This document shows positions 34,852-43,813 of a DNA stretch of 64,000 nt, piece by piece. The stretch is taken from the NCBI RefSeq assembly GCF_900106535.1, contig NZ_FNOH01000001.1, positions 310,001 to 374,000 on the forward strand, in the 5' to 3' direction. Source of the stretch: Myxococcus xanthus. GTDB lineage: Bacteria > Myxococcota > Myxococcia > Myxococcales > Myxococcaceae. The first letter of the stretch is position 1. Each line of letters begins with the position of its first letter. The translations under genes were made by a program, and so were the position numbers. Under the pieces are notes generated by a model. It made no database searches. It was not told the DNA's origin and worked only from the letters and a program-made list of their open reading frames with translations.

Positions 34852-36045
34852 CTACATGGAGTAGCCGAGCGTCAGGCCGAACACCTGGGCCGTGCCGTTG
34901 TAGACGCCCGTCATGCCCGGCGCCGTGCTGTCCTTGTCGAACAGGTTGACGAACTGGTAGGCGGCGTCGACGCGCACCGCGCCGAAGCTGTAGCCCACGC
35001 CCGCCGACACGCCGAAGCGGTTCGCGTCCGGCAGGTCCGGCGTCAGCGTCTCATCCGGGCTGGGCGCCGGGTCCCACAGCACGCCGGCGCGCACCTGCAG
35101 CGCGTCGGTGATGCCGTACTCACCGCCCAGGTGGAAGTTCCACGTCGAGCGCCAGTTCTTCGGCAGCGGGTTGTTGATGGCCGGGTTGTCCGGGAACTCG
35201 ATGGCGAGCTCCGGGAAGCTGGACCAGCCCACCCAGTTGGCGTCGAACGCAAGCGTCAGGCGGTCCAGCGGCGTGACGGCGATGCCCGCCACCACCGACT
35301 GCGGCAGCTTGACGTCACCCTCCACGCGGGTGTCCGGCAGACGGCCCTGGAAGGCCGGCGGCACGTCCCGGAAGTCCGCGTCGCCCTTGAACGTCATGCT
35401 GATGGGGCTGCGGTACTGCACGCCCAACGTCACGAGCTTGGGGACCACCACGGCCTGGACACCGGCGTTGAAGCCGAGGCCCCAGCCCGCGCCGCCCAGG
35501 TGCACCTGGCCTTCGCTGGTGACGAATCCCAGCGCGCGCTTAATCTCCAGCGTGCCGCGGGTGATGTTCAGGCCCGCGCCCACGCGGAAGCGGTCGTGCA
35601 CCTGGTACGCCACCGTGGGGTTGATGTTGTAGATGGACAGCCCGGACTCCTGGGCGCGGAAGCGGCCCACGAAGTCGTCTTTCCACCGGCTGCTCGCGCC
35701 GAACGGCGTGTAGAAGCCCACGCCGGCCGCCAGCGAGTCCGTGATTTTGTACACGGCGAACACGTGCGGCGGCGGAGACAGCGTCGTCTTCTGCCCCTGC
35801 ACGGAGCCACCCGTGGGGGTGAACTGCAGGCTGGGGAGGATGCCGGTGACGCCCGCGGTGACGTCCAGCTTCTCCACGCCCAGGATGTTGGCCGCGTTGG
35901 AGTAGATGGCGGACGAGTCATCCAGCCACGCCGCCGCCGCGTTGGCCATGCCCGAGGAGCGTGCGCTCTGGGTGTTGACCTGGAAGCCCGCGGCCTGGGT
36001 CGTCCCGGCGGCGAGCAACGTGATGAGGGAGAGTGTCTTCTTCAT
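34852..36045 (-). CDS. fadL: FadL/OmpP1 outer-membrane long-chain fatty acid transporter
   Basis: 397 residues with a clear signal peptide (MKKTLSLITLLAAGTTQAAG). The mature N-terminus GFQVNTQSARSSGMANAAAA and later VGFYTPFGASSRW, the many alternating beta strands and the final aromatic/Met end (GLTLGYSM) are those of FadL barrels, including the N-terminal plug that carries lipid inward. Lies 27 bases after a VolA-like lipase gene, as in Vibrio, so it probably imports the fatty acids that enzyme frees. Confidence 0.9.
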   Translation of the reverse strand: MKKTLSLITLLAAGTTQAAGFQVNTQSARSSGMANAAAAWLDDSSAIYSNAANILGVEKLDVTAGVTGILPSLQFTPTGGSVQGQKTTLSPPPHVFAVYKITDSLAAGVGFYTPFGASSRWKDDFVGRFRAQESGLSIYNINPTVAYQVHDRFRVGAGLNITRGTLEIKRALGFVTSEGQVHLGGAGWGLGFNAGVQAVVVPKLVTLGVQYRSPISMTFKGDADFRDVPPAFQGRLPDTRVEGDVKLPQSVVAGIAVTPLDRLTLAFDANWVGWSSFPELAIEFPDNPAINNPLPKNWRSTWNFHLGGEYGITDALQVRAGVLWDPAPSPDETLTPDLPDANRFGVSAGVGYSFGAVRVDAAYQFVNLFDKDSTAPGMTGVYNGTAQVFGLTLGYSM

Positions 36046-36072
36046 GTTGGTTCGTTCTCTCTCTGGAGGCCG

Positions 36073-39057
36073 TTACGGGGTGGGCGACGCGACGCCCGTG
36101 TTCAGGAACTGGATGACCTGGTTCTGCGCGGTGTTGCGCACGGACCGGAGGAACTGGCTGGCCGCCGAGCTGGGGTCCAGCGACGGGTCCACGATGCCGA
36201 AGAACGCGTGACGCACGTTCGTCGGCAGGCCCATCCCGTCCTCCGCCAGGTACGTCTGCACCGTGCGGGGCTCGGAGACGCCGACCAGCGGGCGGTTGGC
36301 CGCGCTGATGAGGCCCTCGGTCACCGCGTTGGGGATGACCATGTCACCCTCGATGTACTGGATGAACGCATTGCGGTTGGCGGGCGCGGACGGCGCGTTC
36401 TCCAGGTACCTGCCGTAGTTGCGGGGCGAGGCCGGGTCCAGGATGGTGCGCGCCAGGGTGATGAACTCGTAGAACTCCGGCGTGCCCGGGGCGCGGCCGC
36501 TGTTTTCCAGGGTTTCGAAGAAGCCCGAGCGGTACCGCACGAACGTCGAGTCCGTGGCCGTCAGGAGGATGTCCACCAGGTCACCGCCCACCGCGTTGAG
36601 TGCTGTGCGGCCCACGACGGGGGACACGGAGGCGGACAGGACGCCCTGCATGCCGCCCAGGCTCTGGCCCACGTAGCTGAACTGGCTGGTGTTCAGCGTA
36701 CCGGCGCCCGCGGCAGCCAGGCGGCCGTTGAGGGTGTCGGTGTCCAGCGCGCGCGCCAGCTGGGCGAAGTCCACCACGTGGTGGCGGAAGTTGTCGCGGG
36801 TGGCGAACAGGTTGACCAGGTTCAGGAAGCCCGCGCCGGAGACGTACGGCGGCTGATTGGGACCCGGACGGGCGAAGTCGCCGCCCTCGCAGGTGCCGGT
36901 GGTGCTGTCGGGCTCGGTCACGACGCAGCGGCCCCGGCCCTGGCTGGAGCAGAACAGGTCACCGTGCGGCGACGCGGTCGGCCCCACGTCGCAGGCCGGC
37001 TGGATGTTCGACACGCAGCGGCCGAAGGTGGGGCTGCCCGCCGTCACGTCGCAGGTGTCGCCGTCGTCGCAGGCCGCGTCCGGCGTGGTGATGGTGAGCT
37101 CGGGGACGCCATCGCGGTTCTCGTCGACGACAACCGGGGCGTCCTCGCTGATGCCGGCGCAGCTGGCGCGCTCACCGTGGAACACGGTGTCGATGGCCGC
37201 CACGGCGTAGCCCGCCGCGTTGAAGTTGTTGGCCACCGTCAAGATGTTGGTGCGGTTGCCCGTCAGCCCATGGCCGTAGATGACCACCGGGTAGCCGTCC
37301 GCGGGCGCCGCCCCCGCGGGCGTGAAGAGCATGAACGGGACGCGGTCGATGCGCGGCGTGGCGCGGTTGAGCGTGCCCTGCGCGTCATCCAGGAAGAAGG
37401 GCGAGTGGTACGCGCCGATGAAGACGCGGCCCACCGCGTCGTTGTCCAGCGTCAGGCCGGCCATCGTGCCCTTGATGGTGGCCGTCTGGTCCAGCAGGTA
37501 GACGGGGTCGGCCGGCACCGGCACCTGCGTGGGGGCCGCGTTCAGCCGCTCGAGGATGGAACGGGTGCTCTGGGTGGTGAAGGCCCACGCCAGGTTGATG
37601 TCCTTGCGCGCGATGCCCGCGGCCTCCAGGCCGTCGAACAGCGGCTTCATGCCCACACGCGCCCGCTCCAGGTCCCGGGCGAGCGTGTCAGGAACGGCCG
37701 CCACCTGGCTCTTGCCGTTGGCGTCCACCAGCGGGTTGACCATGCGCATCAGCGCCTGCGCGGCGGTGGGCGCCACGGTGCGGCCCAGCGTGTCCTTCAT
37801 GCCGCGCAGCATCACCACGCCATACTGGGTGGCCTCGTCCAGCGGCACCTCCGGGACAATCTGGAGCTGCTGCGGCGAGTTCGGCGCCGGCGTCAGGCCC
37901 TCCACGACGGGCTCGCAGTTGAAGCACAGCTTCACCTGGGGGTTGGTGCCCGAGGTGGGGTTGGTCAGCTTGACGAAGCGCAGCGTGGTCTTCTGCTCCT
38001 CCTCGGTGTCCGGCGTGAAGCCGATCTTCATGCGCACGGTGTTCGCGTCCAGCAGGGAACCCGTGTCGATGGGGCCGCGTTTCGCGCCGTTCTCCGACAC
38101 GATGGGCGCGGTGGTGGACCAGCCGTCCAGGGTGTTGAGGCCCTTGATGAGCATCTGCGCGGGGCCGGCCTCGGTGGGCTCCGGCAGGGCCAGCAGCCCG
38201 GTTTCGGGGTTGCGCAGCAGGTCATTGGGGAAGGGGACGACGCCGTTGCCCGGATCGAAGGTGGCCTCCGGGTGGTCCATGATGGAGAAGGTCCACAGGA
38301 GGACGATGTCCTCGCGCTTCACGCTGAACTGCTCGGACACCAGCTTCAGGATGGGCGCGTAGCCGCGGCGCAGCTGCTCCAGCCGCAGGGCGCTGGCCGT
38401 CTGGTCCGCCAGGCGGGCGGCGGGCTCCGTCACCGTGGAGGGGATGAGCTCGGTGGTCGTCTGGCAGTTGGGCGCCGCCAGGTCGTCGCAGGTGACCAGC
38501 GACTCGGCGGAGCTGGCGAAGGCCCACGTGGCGGACGGGATGACCGGCTTGCCGGCCGTCGTCTTCACGCCGTTCTCACCGCCGATGATGGCCACCGCGT
38601 AGCGGCCACCCTTGGGCCAGCCTCCGGGGAGCGGGGGGATGATGGTGACGAGGTTGGTTTCCTCGTTGTACCCGATGTAGCTGGGCGTCGCCGGCTTCGC
38701 CAGCGGCGTACCCGCGTACACGTCGATGATCTTCACCGTGTTCGTGTTGACCGTTCCCGCCTCCAGGCCCCGGATGCGGGTGGTCGCGGTGACCGTGGTC
38801 GGGAAGCCGTTGAGCGTGTTCACGTAGTCGCGCGTGAACTCCTGCTCCGCCGCCGGCGCCTGCGGGTTGATGGGCGCGTTGACCAGACCGTTGACAATGG
38901 CCAGGTCGTTGGGCGACGGGACGACGGGTGGAGACCCGGTTGGATCGAACTCCGCGACGACGGAGTCTTCGGGGCTCCGCGGCGGGTCCTGGGCGATATC
39001 GGGAGTACAGGCCGAGGCGCCCAGGGCAAAGGCCCCGAGGAACAACACCTTTCTCAT
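36073..39057 (-). CDS. VolA-like lipoprotein (lyso)phospholipase
   Basis: 994 residues from the ATG at 39057, preceded by GGAGGGG. Lipobox GASAC with Cys 17. The N-terminal 600 residues follow the Lipase_bact_N/VolA pattern (PSPNDLAIVNG, FTPDTEEEQ-type Ig-like strands). The alpha/beta-hydrolase part has YGHGLTGNR as the oxyanion region and the nucleophile Ser799 in GQSLGG; a His in TNVRHAFFG is a candidate for the triad. A Cys-rich insert of about 110 residues (TCDVTAGSPTFGRC and neighbours) lies before the nucleophile and is unusual. Vibrio VolA is a surface lysophospholipase encoded beside fadL; the same pairing here supports the call. Confidence 0.82.
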   Translation of the reverse strand: MRKVLFLGAFALGASACTPDIAQDPPRSPEDSVVAEFDPTGSPPVVPSPNDLAIVNGLVNAPINPQAPAAEQEFTRDYVNTLNGFPTTVTATTRIRGLEAGTVNTNTVKIIDVYAGTPLAKPATPSYIGYNEETNLVTIIPPLPGGWPKGGRYAVAIIGGENGVKTTAGKPVIPSATWAFASSAESLVTCDDLAAPNCQTTTELIPSTVTEPAARLADQTASALRLEQLRRGYAPILKLVSEQFSVKREDIVLLWTFSIMDHPEATFDPGNGVVPFPNDLLRNPETGLLALPEPTEAGPAQMLIKGLNTLDGWSTTAPIVSENGAKRGPIDTGSLLDANTVRMKIGFTPDTEEEQKTTLRFVKLTNPTSGTNPQVKLCFNCEPVVEGLTPAPNSPQQLQIVPEVPLDEATQYGVVMLRGMKDTLGRTVAPTAAQALMRMVNPLVDANGKSQVAAVPDTLARDLERARVGMKPLFDGLEAAGIARKDINLAWAFTTQSTRSILERLNAAPTQVPVPADPVYLLDQTATIKGTMAGLTLDNDAVGRVFIGAYHSPFFLDDAQGTLNRATPRIDRVPFMLFTPAGAAPADGYPVVIYGHGLTGNRTNILTVANNFNAAGYAVAAIDTVFHGERASCAGISEDAPVVVDENRDGVPELTITTPDAACDDGDTCDVTAGSPTFGRCVSNIQPACDVGPTASPHGDLFCSSQGRGRCVVTEPDSTTGTCEGGDFARPGPNQPPYVSGAGFLNLVNLFATRDNFRHHVVDFAQLARALDTDTLNGRLAAAGAGTLNTSQFSYVGQSLGGMQGVLSASVSPVVGRTALNAVGGDLVDILLTATDSTFVRYRSGFFETLENSGRAPGTPEFYEFITLARTILDPASPRNYGRYLENAPSAPANRNAFIQYIEGDMVIPNAVTEGLISAANRPLVGVSEPRTVQTYLAEDGMGLPTNVRHAFFGIVDPSLDPSSAASQFLRSVRNTAQNQVIQFLNTGVASPTP

Positions 39058-39248
39058 GGGTACAACCCCCTCCAAGTCCTGGGTTGGATGACTGGACTGG
39101 AAACGTCCGTGGCGTACCACGTCCCTGGGTTGGCAGGAAGACAAGGGACTTGACGCGTCGTGTCACTTGTGATGGCGCGTGCGGGGTTGTGAGACGGGCG
39201 GTCGTTGACACGCTGCGCAGTGTGCCCCTGGCGGTTACGCTGCCGCGC

Positions 39249-39776
39249 ATGAACCGACTATTGGGTGTGCTGGTGGTGGCCGTTGCCGTGGTGGCGCATG
39301 CGGAGGATGCGGGGGGCCTGAAGTGGACGGCGCCCGCGGACTGGGCGGTGCAGGGAGCCCGGCCGATGCGCGCGGCGACGTACAAGATTCCCGCGGCGAA
39401 GGGCGACACGGAGGGCGCGGAGCTGGCCGTCTTCTACTTCGGTCAGGGCCAGGGCGGCGCGGTGGACGCCAACGTGAAGCGCTGGGTGGGCCAGTTCCAG
39501 ACGGCGGACGGCAAGCCCATTCCCCAGGAGAAGTCGAAGACGAAGGCGGAGAAGGTCAACGGCATGACGTTGACGACGGTGGACGTGAAGGGCACGTACA
39601 CGGGCGGCGGGCCGATGATGGGCCCCTCGACGCCCAAGCCCGGCTTCCGGCTGCTGGGCGCCATCATCGAGGGCGCCCAGGGCGCCGTCTTCTTCAAGCT
39701 GACGGGCCCGGAGAAGACGGTGGCCGCTTCGGAGAAGTCCTTCCGCAAGCTGCTGGAGTCGGTGGAGAAGCAGTAG
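39249..39776 (+). CDS. Small secreted protein of unknown function
   Basis: 175 residues. Signal peptide MNRLLGVLVVAVAVVAHA with cleavage before EDAGG. The mature domain (LKWTAPADWAVQG, ELAVFYFGQGQGG, ANVKRWVGQFQ, FFKLTGPEKTV) looks like a single alpha/beta domain of about 155 residues repeatedly seen in delta-proteobacteria and planctomycetes. No catalytic residues identified. It converges on the OmpA-family gene. Confidence 0.7.
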   Translation: MNRLLGVLVVAVAVVAHAEDAGGLKWTAPADWAVQGARPMRAATYKIPAAKGDTEGAELAVFYFGQGQGGAVDANVKRWVGQFQTADGKPIPQEKSKTKAEKVNGMTLTTVDVKGTYTGGGPMMGPSTPKPGFRLLGAIIEGAQGAVFFKLTGPEKTVAASEKSFRKLLESVEKQ

Positions 39777-39791
39777 CGGAAAGGCGCGGGG

Positions 39792-40679
39792 CTACTTCGC
39801 CCCGCGCGCGGGCTTCGCCTGGGCCTTGGTCGCGGTGCCACCCGCGACCGCGCGCTGGACGGCCGCGGTCGGCGTGCGCTTGGAGGGCAGGTCCGGCATG
39901 AGGAGCACCTCGATGCGCCGGTTGCGCGCGCGGCCCAGCGGGGTCGCGTTGGTGGACACTGGCCGCATCTGCCCGTAGCCCGCAGCCACCAGTCGGCGCG
40001 CGGGCACGCCGCCGGTGTCCTGGAGGAAGCGCACCACGTTCACCGCGCGCGCCACGGACAGCTCCCAGTTGGATGGGAAGGTGCTCTGAAGCTTCTGCGA
40101 CGGGGGCGAGTCATCCGTGTGGCCCGACACCTGGATGGACTTGTCCTCCACCTTGGCCAGCACGCTGCCCAGCCGCGTCAGCACCTCCTGGCCGCGCGCG
40201 CTGATGCTCGCGTCGCCGGAATCGAACAGCACCTTGTCCACCAGGTCCACCTGGATGCGGCCCTCGGCATGGGACAGGCGGATGGCGCCCTCGGCGATCT
40301 CCGCCTTCATCTTGTCCTGCAGGTCGTCGTAGGTGGCCTTCAGCTTCGCCAGCTCCGCCTCCTGTTCCTGCACCGTCTGGCTGAGCTGTTCCTTCTCCGA
40401 GCTGAGCTGCTCCTTCTCCGTGGCGAGCTGGGCGCGCTCGGCTTCCAGCGCCGCCAGCTTCTGCTCCAACTGCAGCCGCGCGGCCTCCGCGTCACGCGCC
40501 CGCGTGGCGGCGTCCAAGGCGGACTGGCGGGACTGCTCCGCCAACGCCTCGGCCTGGCTCGTCCCACGGTGCGCCAGGTACATCACGCCGCCCGACATCA
40601 GCACCACCAACGCCGTCACCAGCCAGGGCACCCAGGGCCGTCCGTGCTGTGCCTGGCCGTGCTGCGTGGACTCCGTCAT
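39792..40679 (-). CDS. OmpA/MotB-family protein with coiled coil
   Basis: 295 residues from the ATG at 40679. One N-terminal membrane anchor (WVPWLVTALVVLMSGGVMYLA), a coiled coil of about 90 residues rich in Glu/Gln/Lys, then a peptidoglycan-binding OmpA_C domain with IQVSGHTDDSP, NWELSVARAVNVVRFL and GRARNRRIEVLL. MotB-like layout, but no MotA partner nearby, so it may be a structural tether or part of a motility/secretion apparatus. Confidence 0.85.
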   Translation of the reverse strand: MTESTQHGQAQHGRPWVPWLVTALVVLMSGGVMYLAHRGTSQAEALAEQSRQSALDAATRARDAEAARLQLEQKLAALEAERAQLATEKEQLSSEKEQLSQTVQEQEAELAKLKATYDDLQDKMKAEIAEGAIRLSHAEGRIQVDLVDKVLFDSGDASISARGQEVLTRLGSVLAKVEDKSIQVSGHTDDSPPSQKLQSTFPSNWELSVARAVNVVRFLQDTGGVPARRLVAAGYGQMRPVSTNATPLGRARNRRIEVLLMPDLPSKRTPTAAVQRAVAGGTATKAQAKPARGAK

Positions 40680-40916
40680 GTCGCGACCTCCCGAGTGGCT
40701 GAACGGGGGGCACCGTAGCCAGACGCCCAGGGTGTGCCTCAAGGCGCCCCGGTGTGCGCAGGTGTCTGGCGGTGCAAGGTTGCAGCGGTGTCAGAAGGGC
40801 GCCCTCCGCTTCGCACACCGCGTCCGGAGGACACCAGCCTGGGAGCGGAAACCCGCGCCGGAGGTGGTGCACCTGGCGGCGAGGATGGCCACGTTGAGCG
40901 CGGGGAGGCATCCGCC

Positions 40917-41163
40917 ATGGGGCCGTTGATCGAGGGCAGGTGGCACACACCTCTATCTCTCCTACGCGTGCCCGTGGGCCAGCCGGCTGGCCGTCATCCG
41001 CAAGCTGAAGAAGCGGGAGTGCGCCATCGGCCTGACGGTGGTGGACCCGCGCATGGGCGATGACGGGTGGACCTTCCAGGGCGAACCCGGCTCCGACCCG
41101 GAGCCCTTCTGTGGCTTCGAGTTCCTGCGGGAGCCCCACGACAGGACATTGGGTTTCGGATGA
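40917..41163 (+). pseudogene. Broken glutathionyl-hydroquinone reductase (YqjG/ECM4 type)
   Basis: The sequence starts [10 protein letters not shown], which matches the N-terminus of these enzymes, then after a 4-base CACA duplication continues in another frame as [20 protein letters not shown], the glutathione-binding CPW motif, and [14 protein letters not shown]. The segment of about 45 residues normally lying between GRWH and the second G-R-x-H-L-Y is missing, as if lost by recombination between the two similar GRWH-coding sites. The frame ends at 41163 after about 75 residues of CPW-domain sequence; about 240 residues are absent. Clearly non-functional. Confidence 0.75.
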
Positions 41164-41342
41164 CGGATAGGGGACGGAGCGCCTGGCCGGATGCTCAGCC
41201 AGCGAACACCCGTCCGGAGTGACTGGCGTCTGGCTGACGGCTGGGACCGAGGGGTGGGCTGCAATCCCACGCGGACGCCACAGCCTTTGAGAGGAGGCCC
41301 CCGGGCCTGCGGCGTTCATTCATGGGGGCGGAGGAGGCTGGC

Positions 41343-42032
41343 ATGAAGGCAGTGGCGATCATCCTCGCTGCGGGTGAGGCCCGGCGGATGGGCCACCCCA
41401 AGGCGCTTATCGAGCACGAGGGAGGCAAGAGCTTCCTCCAGTCCCTGGCATCCACCTTTGGCAAGGCGGGTTCCATGGTGCTTGGCGTGGTGGGGAAGGA
41501 CTCCGAGGCGGTGCGCGAGCAGCATCCGGGGATGGAGCTGGTGGAAGCGGAGCGGTGGCAGGAAGGGCCCCTCCTGTCGATAAAGGCGGGGCTGGATGCC
41601 GCGCTGGAGGCGGGCGCGGACGTGGTGCTGCTGCATCCGGTGGACATGCCGGCGCTGCGCGCGTCCACGCTCAAGTCGCTCCTGAAGATGGCGGGGGACG
41701 TGGATGAGCTGCTGCGCCCGGAGTTCGAGGGCGCGCCTGGCTGGCCACTGGTGCTCTCGCGGAGCGGGGCGGAGCGGCTGCGCGCCGCGGAGGGCCAGCA
41801 ACTGGAGCCCGCGCTGGCGACGATGAAGGTGCGCCGCGTGCCGGTGAAGGACCCGGGCGTGGTGGTGAACATCAACACGCCGGAGACGTACGAGCGCCTG
41901 TTCGGCACGCAGCCGCGGCTGGCGCCTCCGCCCAAGCGGCGCGGCGCCAAGCGTGGCACCGCGCCCGCGACGTCCAACGTGGCGGAACTGGGCGGCGGTT
42001 CGGCGCCCATGGCCGCCGCGTCCGAGGAGTAG
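41343..42032 (+). CDS. MobA-like nucleotidyltransferase
   Basis: 229 residues from the ATG at 41343, preceded by GGAGGAGG. The N-terminal AIILAAGEARRMGHPKALIE is the NTP-binding loop of the MobA/MocA family and VVLLHPVDMPALRA holds the metal-binding Asp. MocA-type enzymes add CMP or AMP/GMP to molybdenum cofactor, but other members modify sugars. No molybdoenzyme is nearby. The last 40 residues form a Pro/Lys/Arg tail outside the domain. Confidence 0.85.
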   Translation: MKAVAIILAAGEARRMGHPKALIEHEGGKSFLQSLASTFGKAGSMVLGVVGKDSEAVREQHPGMELVEAERWQEGPLLSIKAGLDAALEAGADVVLLHPVDMPALRASTLKSLLKMAGDVDELLRPEFEGAPGWPLVLSRSGAERLRAAEGQQLEPALATMKVRRVPVKDPGVVVNINTPETYERLFGTQPRLAPPPKRRGAKRGTAPATSNVAELGGGSAPMAAASEE

Positions 42033-42041
42033 CGCGCGACG

Positions 42042-42083
42042 GCCGGCTGGCTGGGGCCCGTGAGAGAAGGGGCTCCGGCCAGC
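42042..42083. terminator. Imperfect hairpin between converging genes
   Basis: GCCGGCTGGCTGGGGCCC pairs imperfectly with GGGGCTCCGGCCAGC around a short purine-rich loop, in the 64-bp gap between the MobA-like gene and the secreted protein gene. Confidence 0.4.
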
Positions 42084-42096
42084 ATCACCCGAGGCG

Positions 42097-43032
42097 TCAG
42101 AACGTGAGGCCCAGCCCCAGGTACGGGCCGGTGAGCCGTTCGACTTGCTTCTCCCCGGTCGTGTGCCCGGCGTCGTTGAGGTAGAGGGCCCGCCAGCCGC
42201 CGCGCAGGTGGAGCGAACCCACGTGCACGGCCAGGCCGGCCTGGGCATCCACCTGACGGTGCGGGAAGGGCACCGCCTGGATGCGGGCCTCGAGGTCCAC
42301 CGGCGAGGGGCCGATGCAAGCCTCCACGGACGCGGCGAAGCTGGGGCCCACGAAGAGGATGTCCGGCGCATGCGCGCTGGCGACGCCGCCCTCCAATCGC
42401 AGCCGGCCCCGCTCCCCCGCCCACAGCGCCGCGGAGGCGTGCGCGCTCAGCAGGGTGATGCGGTCGGTGGCATCCGAGCCATCCGTCGCGGGCAGCGACA
42501 TCCCGGTGATGCGCGCGTCCAGGCCCAGGCGGCGGCCATCCATGGCCATGAAGAGCCCCATGGCTCCGGCGTCGCCCAGCAAGTCTCCCTGCACGCCCAT
42601 GCGCACCAGCAGCGGCACTGTGTCCTCTGGCTCGCGCATCACCCGCTGGGCGGGCCGCACGGAGGCGAAGCCCGGGTGGGTTGCGCCGATGACGGCCCCC
42701 GCGACGATGGAGCCCGGTGGCGGCCGGCGCACGCGCGTGGCGCGCCGCCGAGGCGCGTCGTCACCCCGAGGCGTGTACTCGCGGCCCACGGCGGAGGCCG
42801 GGTGCGTGCGGCGGTTGCCAACCGGGCCCTCGCGGGGCTGGCCAATGGCAGACGCGGGATGGGCCCGGGCGCCGCGCGACTCCTGGGACGAGGAGGCCTG
42901 ACGTGACGTGCTCCGTGACGAGGATGAATCCGAGGAGGTGTCTCGCTTGCCGAAGCGCGCCTGCGCGGGGGCGGTGCCCAGCAGGGCACTGACCGCGAGC
43001 GCGGCGCACAGCACGGCCTTGGATACGGGCAA
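42097..43032 (-). CDS. Secreted protein, member of a paralogous pair
   Basis: 311 residues from a TTG at 43032, placed six bases after GAGGAG; this start gives the signal peptide MPVSKAVLCAALAVSALLGTAPAQA, matching its paralogue. The mature N-terminus ARFGKR is shared with the protein at 43814-44683, followed by a disordered Ser/Arg/Pro linker. The C-terminal 150 residues are beta-rich, with SAHAPDILFVGPSFAASVEACI, VPFPHRQVDAQAGLAV and a final GPYLGLGLTF that suggests an outer-membrane barrel or barrel-like end. Function unknown. Confidence 0.7.
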   Translation of the reverse strand: MPVSKAVLCAALAVSALLGTAPAQARFGKRDTSSDSSSSRSTSRQASSSQESRGARAHPASAIGQPREGPVGNRRTHPASAVGREYTPRGDDAPRRRATRVRRPPPGSIVAGAVIGATHPGFASVRPAQRVMREPEDTVPLLVRMGVQGDLLGDAGAMGLFMAMDGRRLGLDARITGMSLPATDGSDATDRITLLSAHASAALWAGERGRLRLEGGVASAHAPDILFVGPSFAASVEACIGPSPVDLEARIQAVPFPHRQVDAQAGLAVHVGSLHLRGGWRALYLNDAGHTTGEKQVERLTGPYLGLGLTF

Positions 43033-43365
43033 GGTCCACTCCTCGTGGGAATTTCGGGGGCGGGTGGATACAACCGCCTTCCCTCCCCAGGGACCATGGG
43101 CCTCCAGGCGCGAGGTGTCGTCCACCAGCGCGTGCTGTGTGGCGCCGGACACCGCGCCGGTTCGCCGTCGCTGCGAATGCCACCCGGTGAAAGCTCACGC
43201 CGCGCGCTTGTCTGGGATGCCGTGTGGCTCGCGGTGCCGGAGGGGCCGCGGCGGCATTGCCCGTGCTGTAATATCTGCATGCGCGGGCCCGGCAGATGCT
43301 CATGCTTTGACAGAGAGCGGAATGCGGAGAAGTCGCTCGTGCCTGGGCGCGAAGGAGGAACTAGG

Positions 43366-43770
43366 GTGCCGGGTGTGACTCATCCCGTGGTGCAGCCGCA
43401 GGTCCTGATTGTGGAGGATGACCCGGACGTTCGGGGGGCCATGGCGGAAGCGCTGCATGACGAGGGCTTCGAGGTGTCCATGGCCATCAACGCCGTGGAG
43501 GCGCTTCGCGTGCTCGCGGCGTTGGAGTCCGCCTGCCTGGTGCTGCTCGACTGGGAGATTCCGCGCGTGGACGGGCGAGGTCTGCTCGAGCGGCTGCGGT
43601 CCGATGAGCGCTTCGCCGGGACGCGGGTGGTGGTGATGACGGCGGAGGCCGGTCCGTTGCCGCCTGGCGCGGCGGGTGTGCTGCGCAAGCCCGTGAGGCT
43701 GGAGATGCTGCTGGATGCGACGCGGCGGCACTGCCCGGTGGCCAGCGGCGCGGTGAAGACGCCCGCGTGA
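43366..43770 (+). CDS. Single-domain response regulator (CheY-like)
   Basis: 134 residues from the GTG at 43366, with AGGAGG at 43353-43358. Receiver motifs are complete: acidic pair VEDDPD, phospho-acceptor Asp62 in VLLDWEIPRVDG, Thr in VVMTAE and Lys in VLRKPV. No output domain, so it works by contact with a partner. It lies between the two paralogous secreted-protein genes that are transcribed towards it and away from it respectively. Confidence 0.9.
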   Translation: MPGVTHPVVQPQVLIVEDDPDVRGAMAEALHDEGFEVSMAINAVEALRVLAALESACLVLLDWEIPRVDGRGLLERLRSDERFAGTRVVVMTAEAGPLPPGAAGVLRKPVRLEMLLDATRRHCPVASGAVKTPA

Positions 43771-43796
43771 GCGCGGCTGCGCGCTCACGCGGGCGT
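43759..43796. terminator. Perfect 16-bp stem overlapping the response-regulator stop codon
   Basis: ACGCCCGCGTGAGCGC (43759-43774) and its exact reverse complement (43781-43796) with a 6-base loop GGCTGC. The TGA stop at 43768-43770 lies inside the left arm. It serves two converging genes and is the longest perfect stem I saw in the window. Confidence 0.8.
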
Positions 43797-43813
43797 GAGG
43801 ATTTCAGCGGACG

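Noticed and set aside
35131-39153. Plus-strand open frame of 1340 codons
   Set aside because: It is antisense to the FadL and VolA genes, is made of low-complexity Arg/Gly/His/Val text and has no family features; a shadow caused by high GC at codon third positions.
43271-43276. TAATAT as a -10 for the response regulator
   Set aside because: No matching -35 at the right spacing, and it is nearly 90 bases from the start codon.
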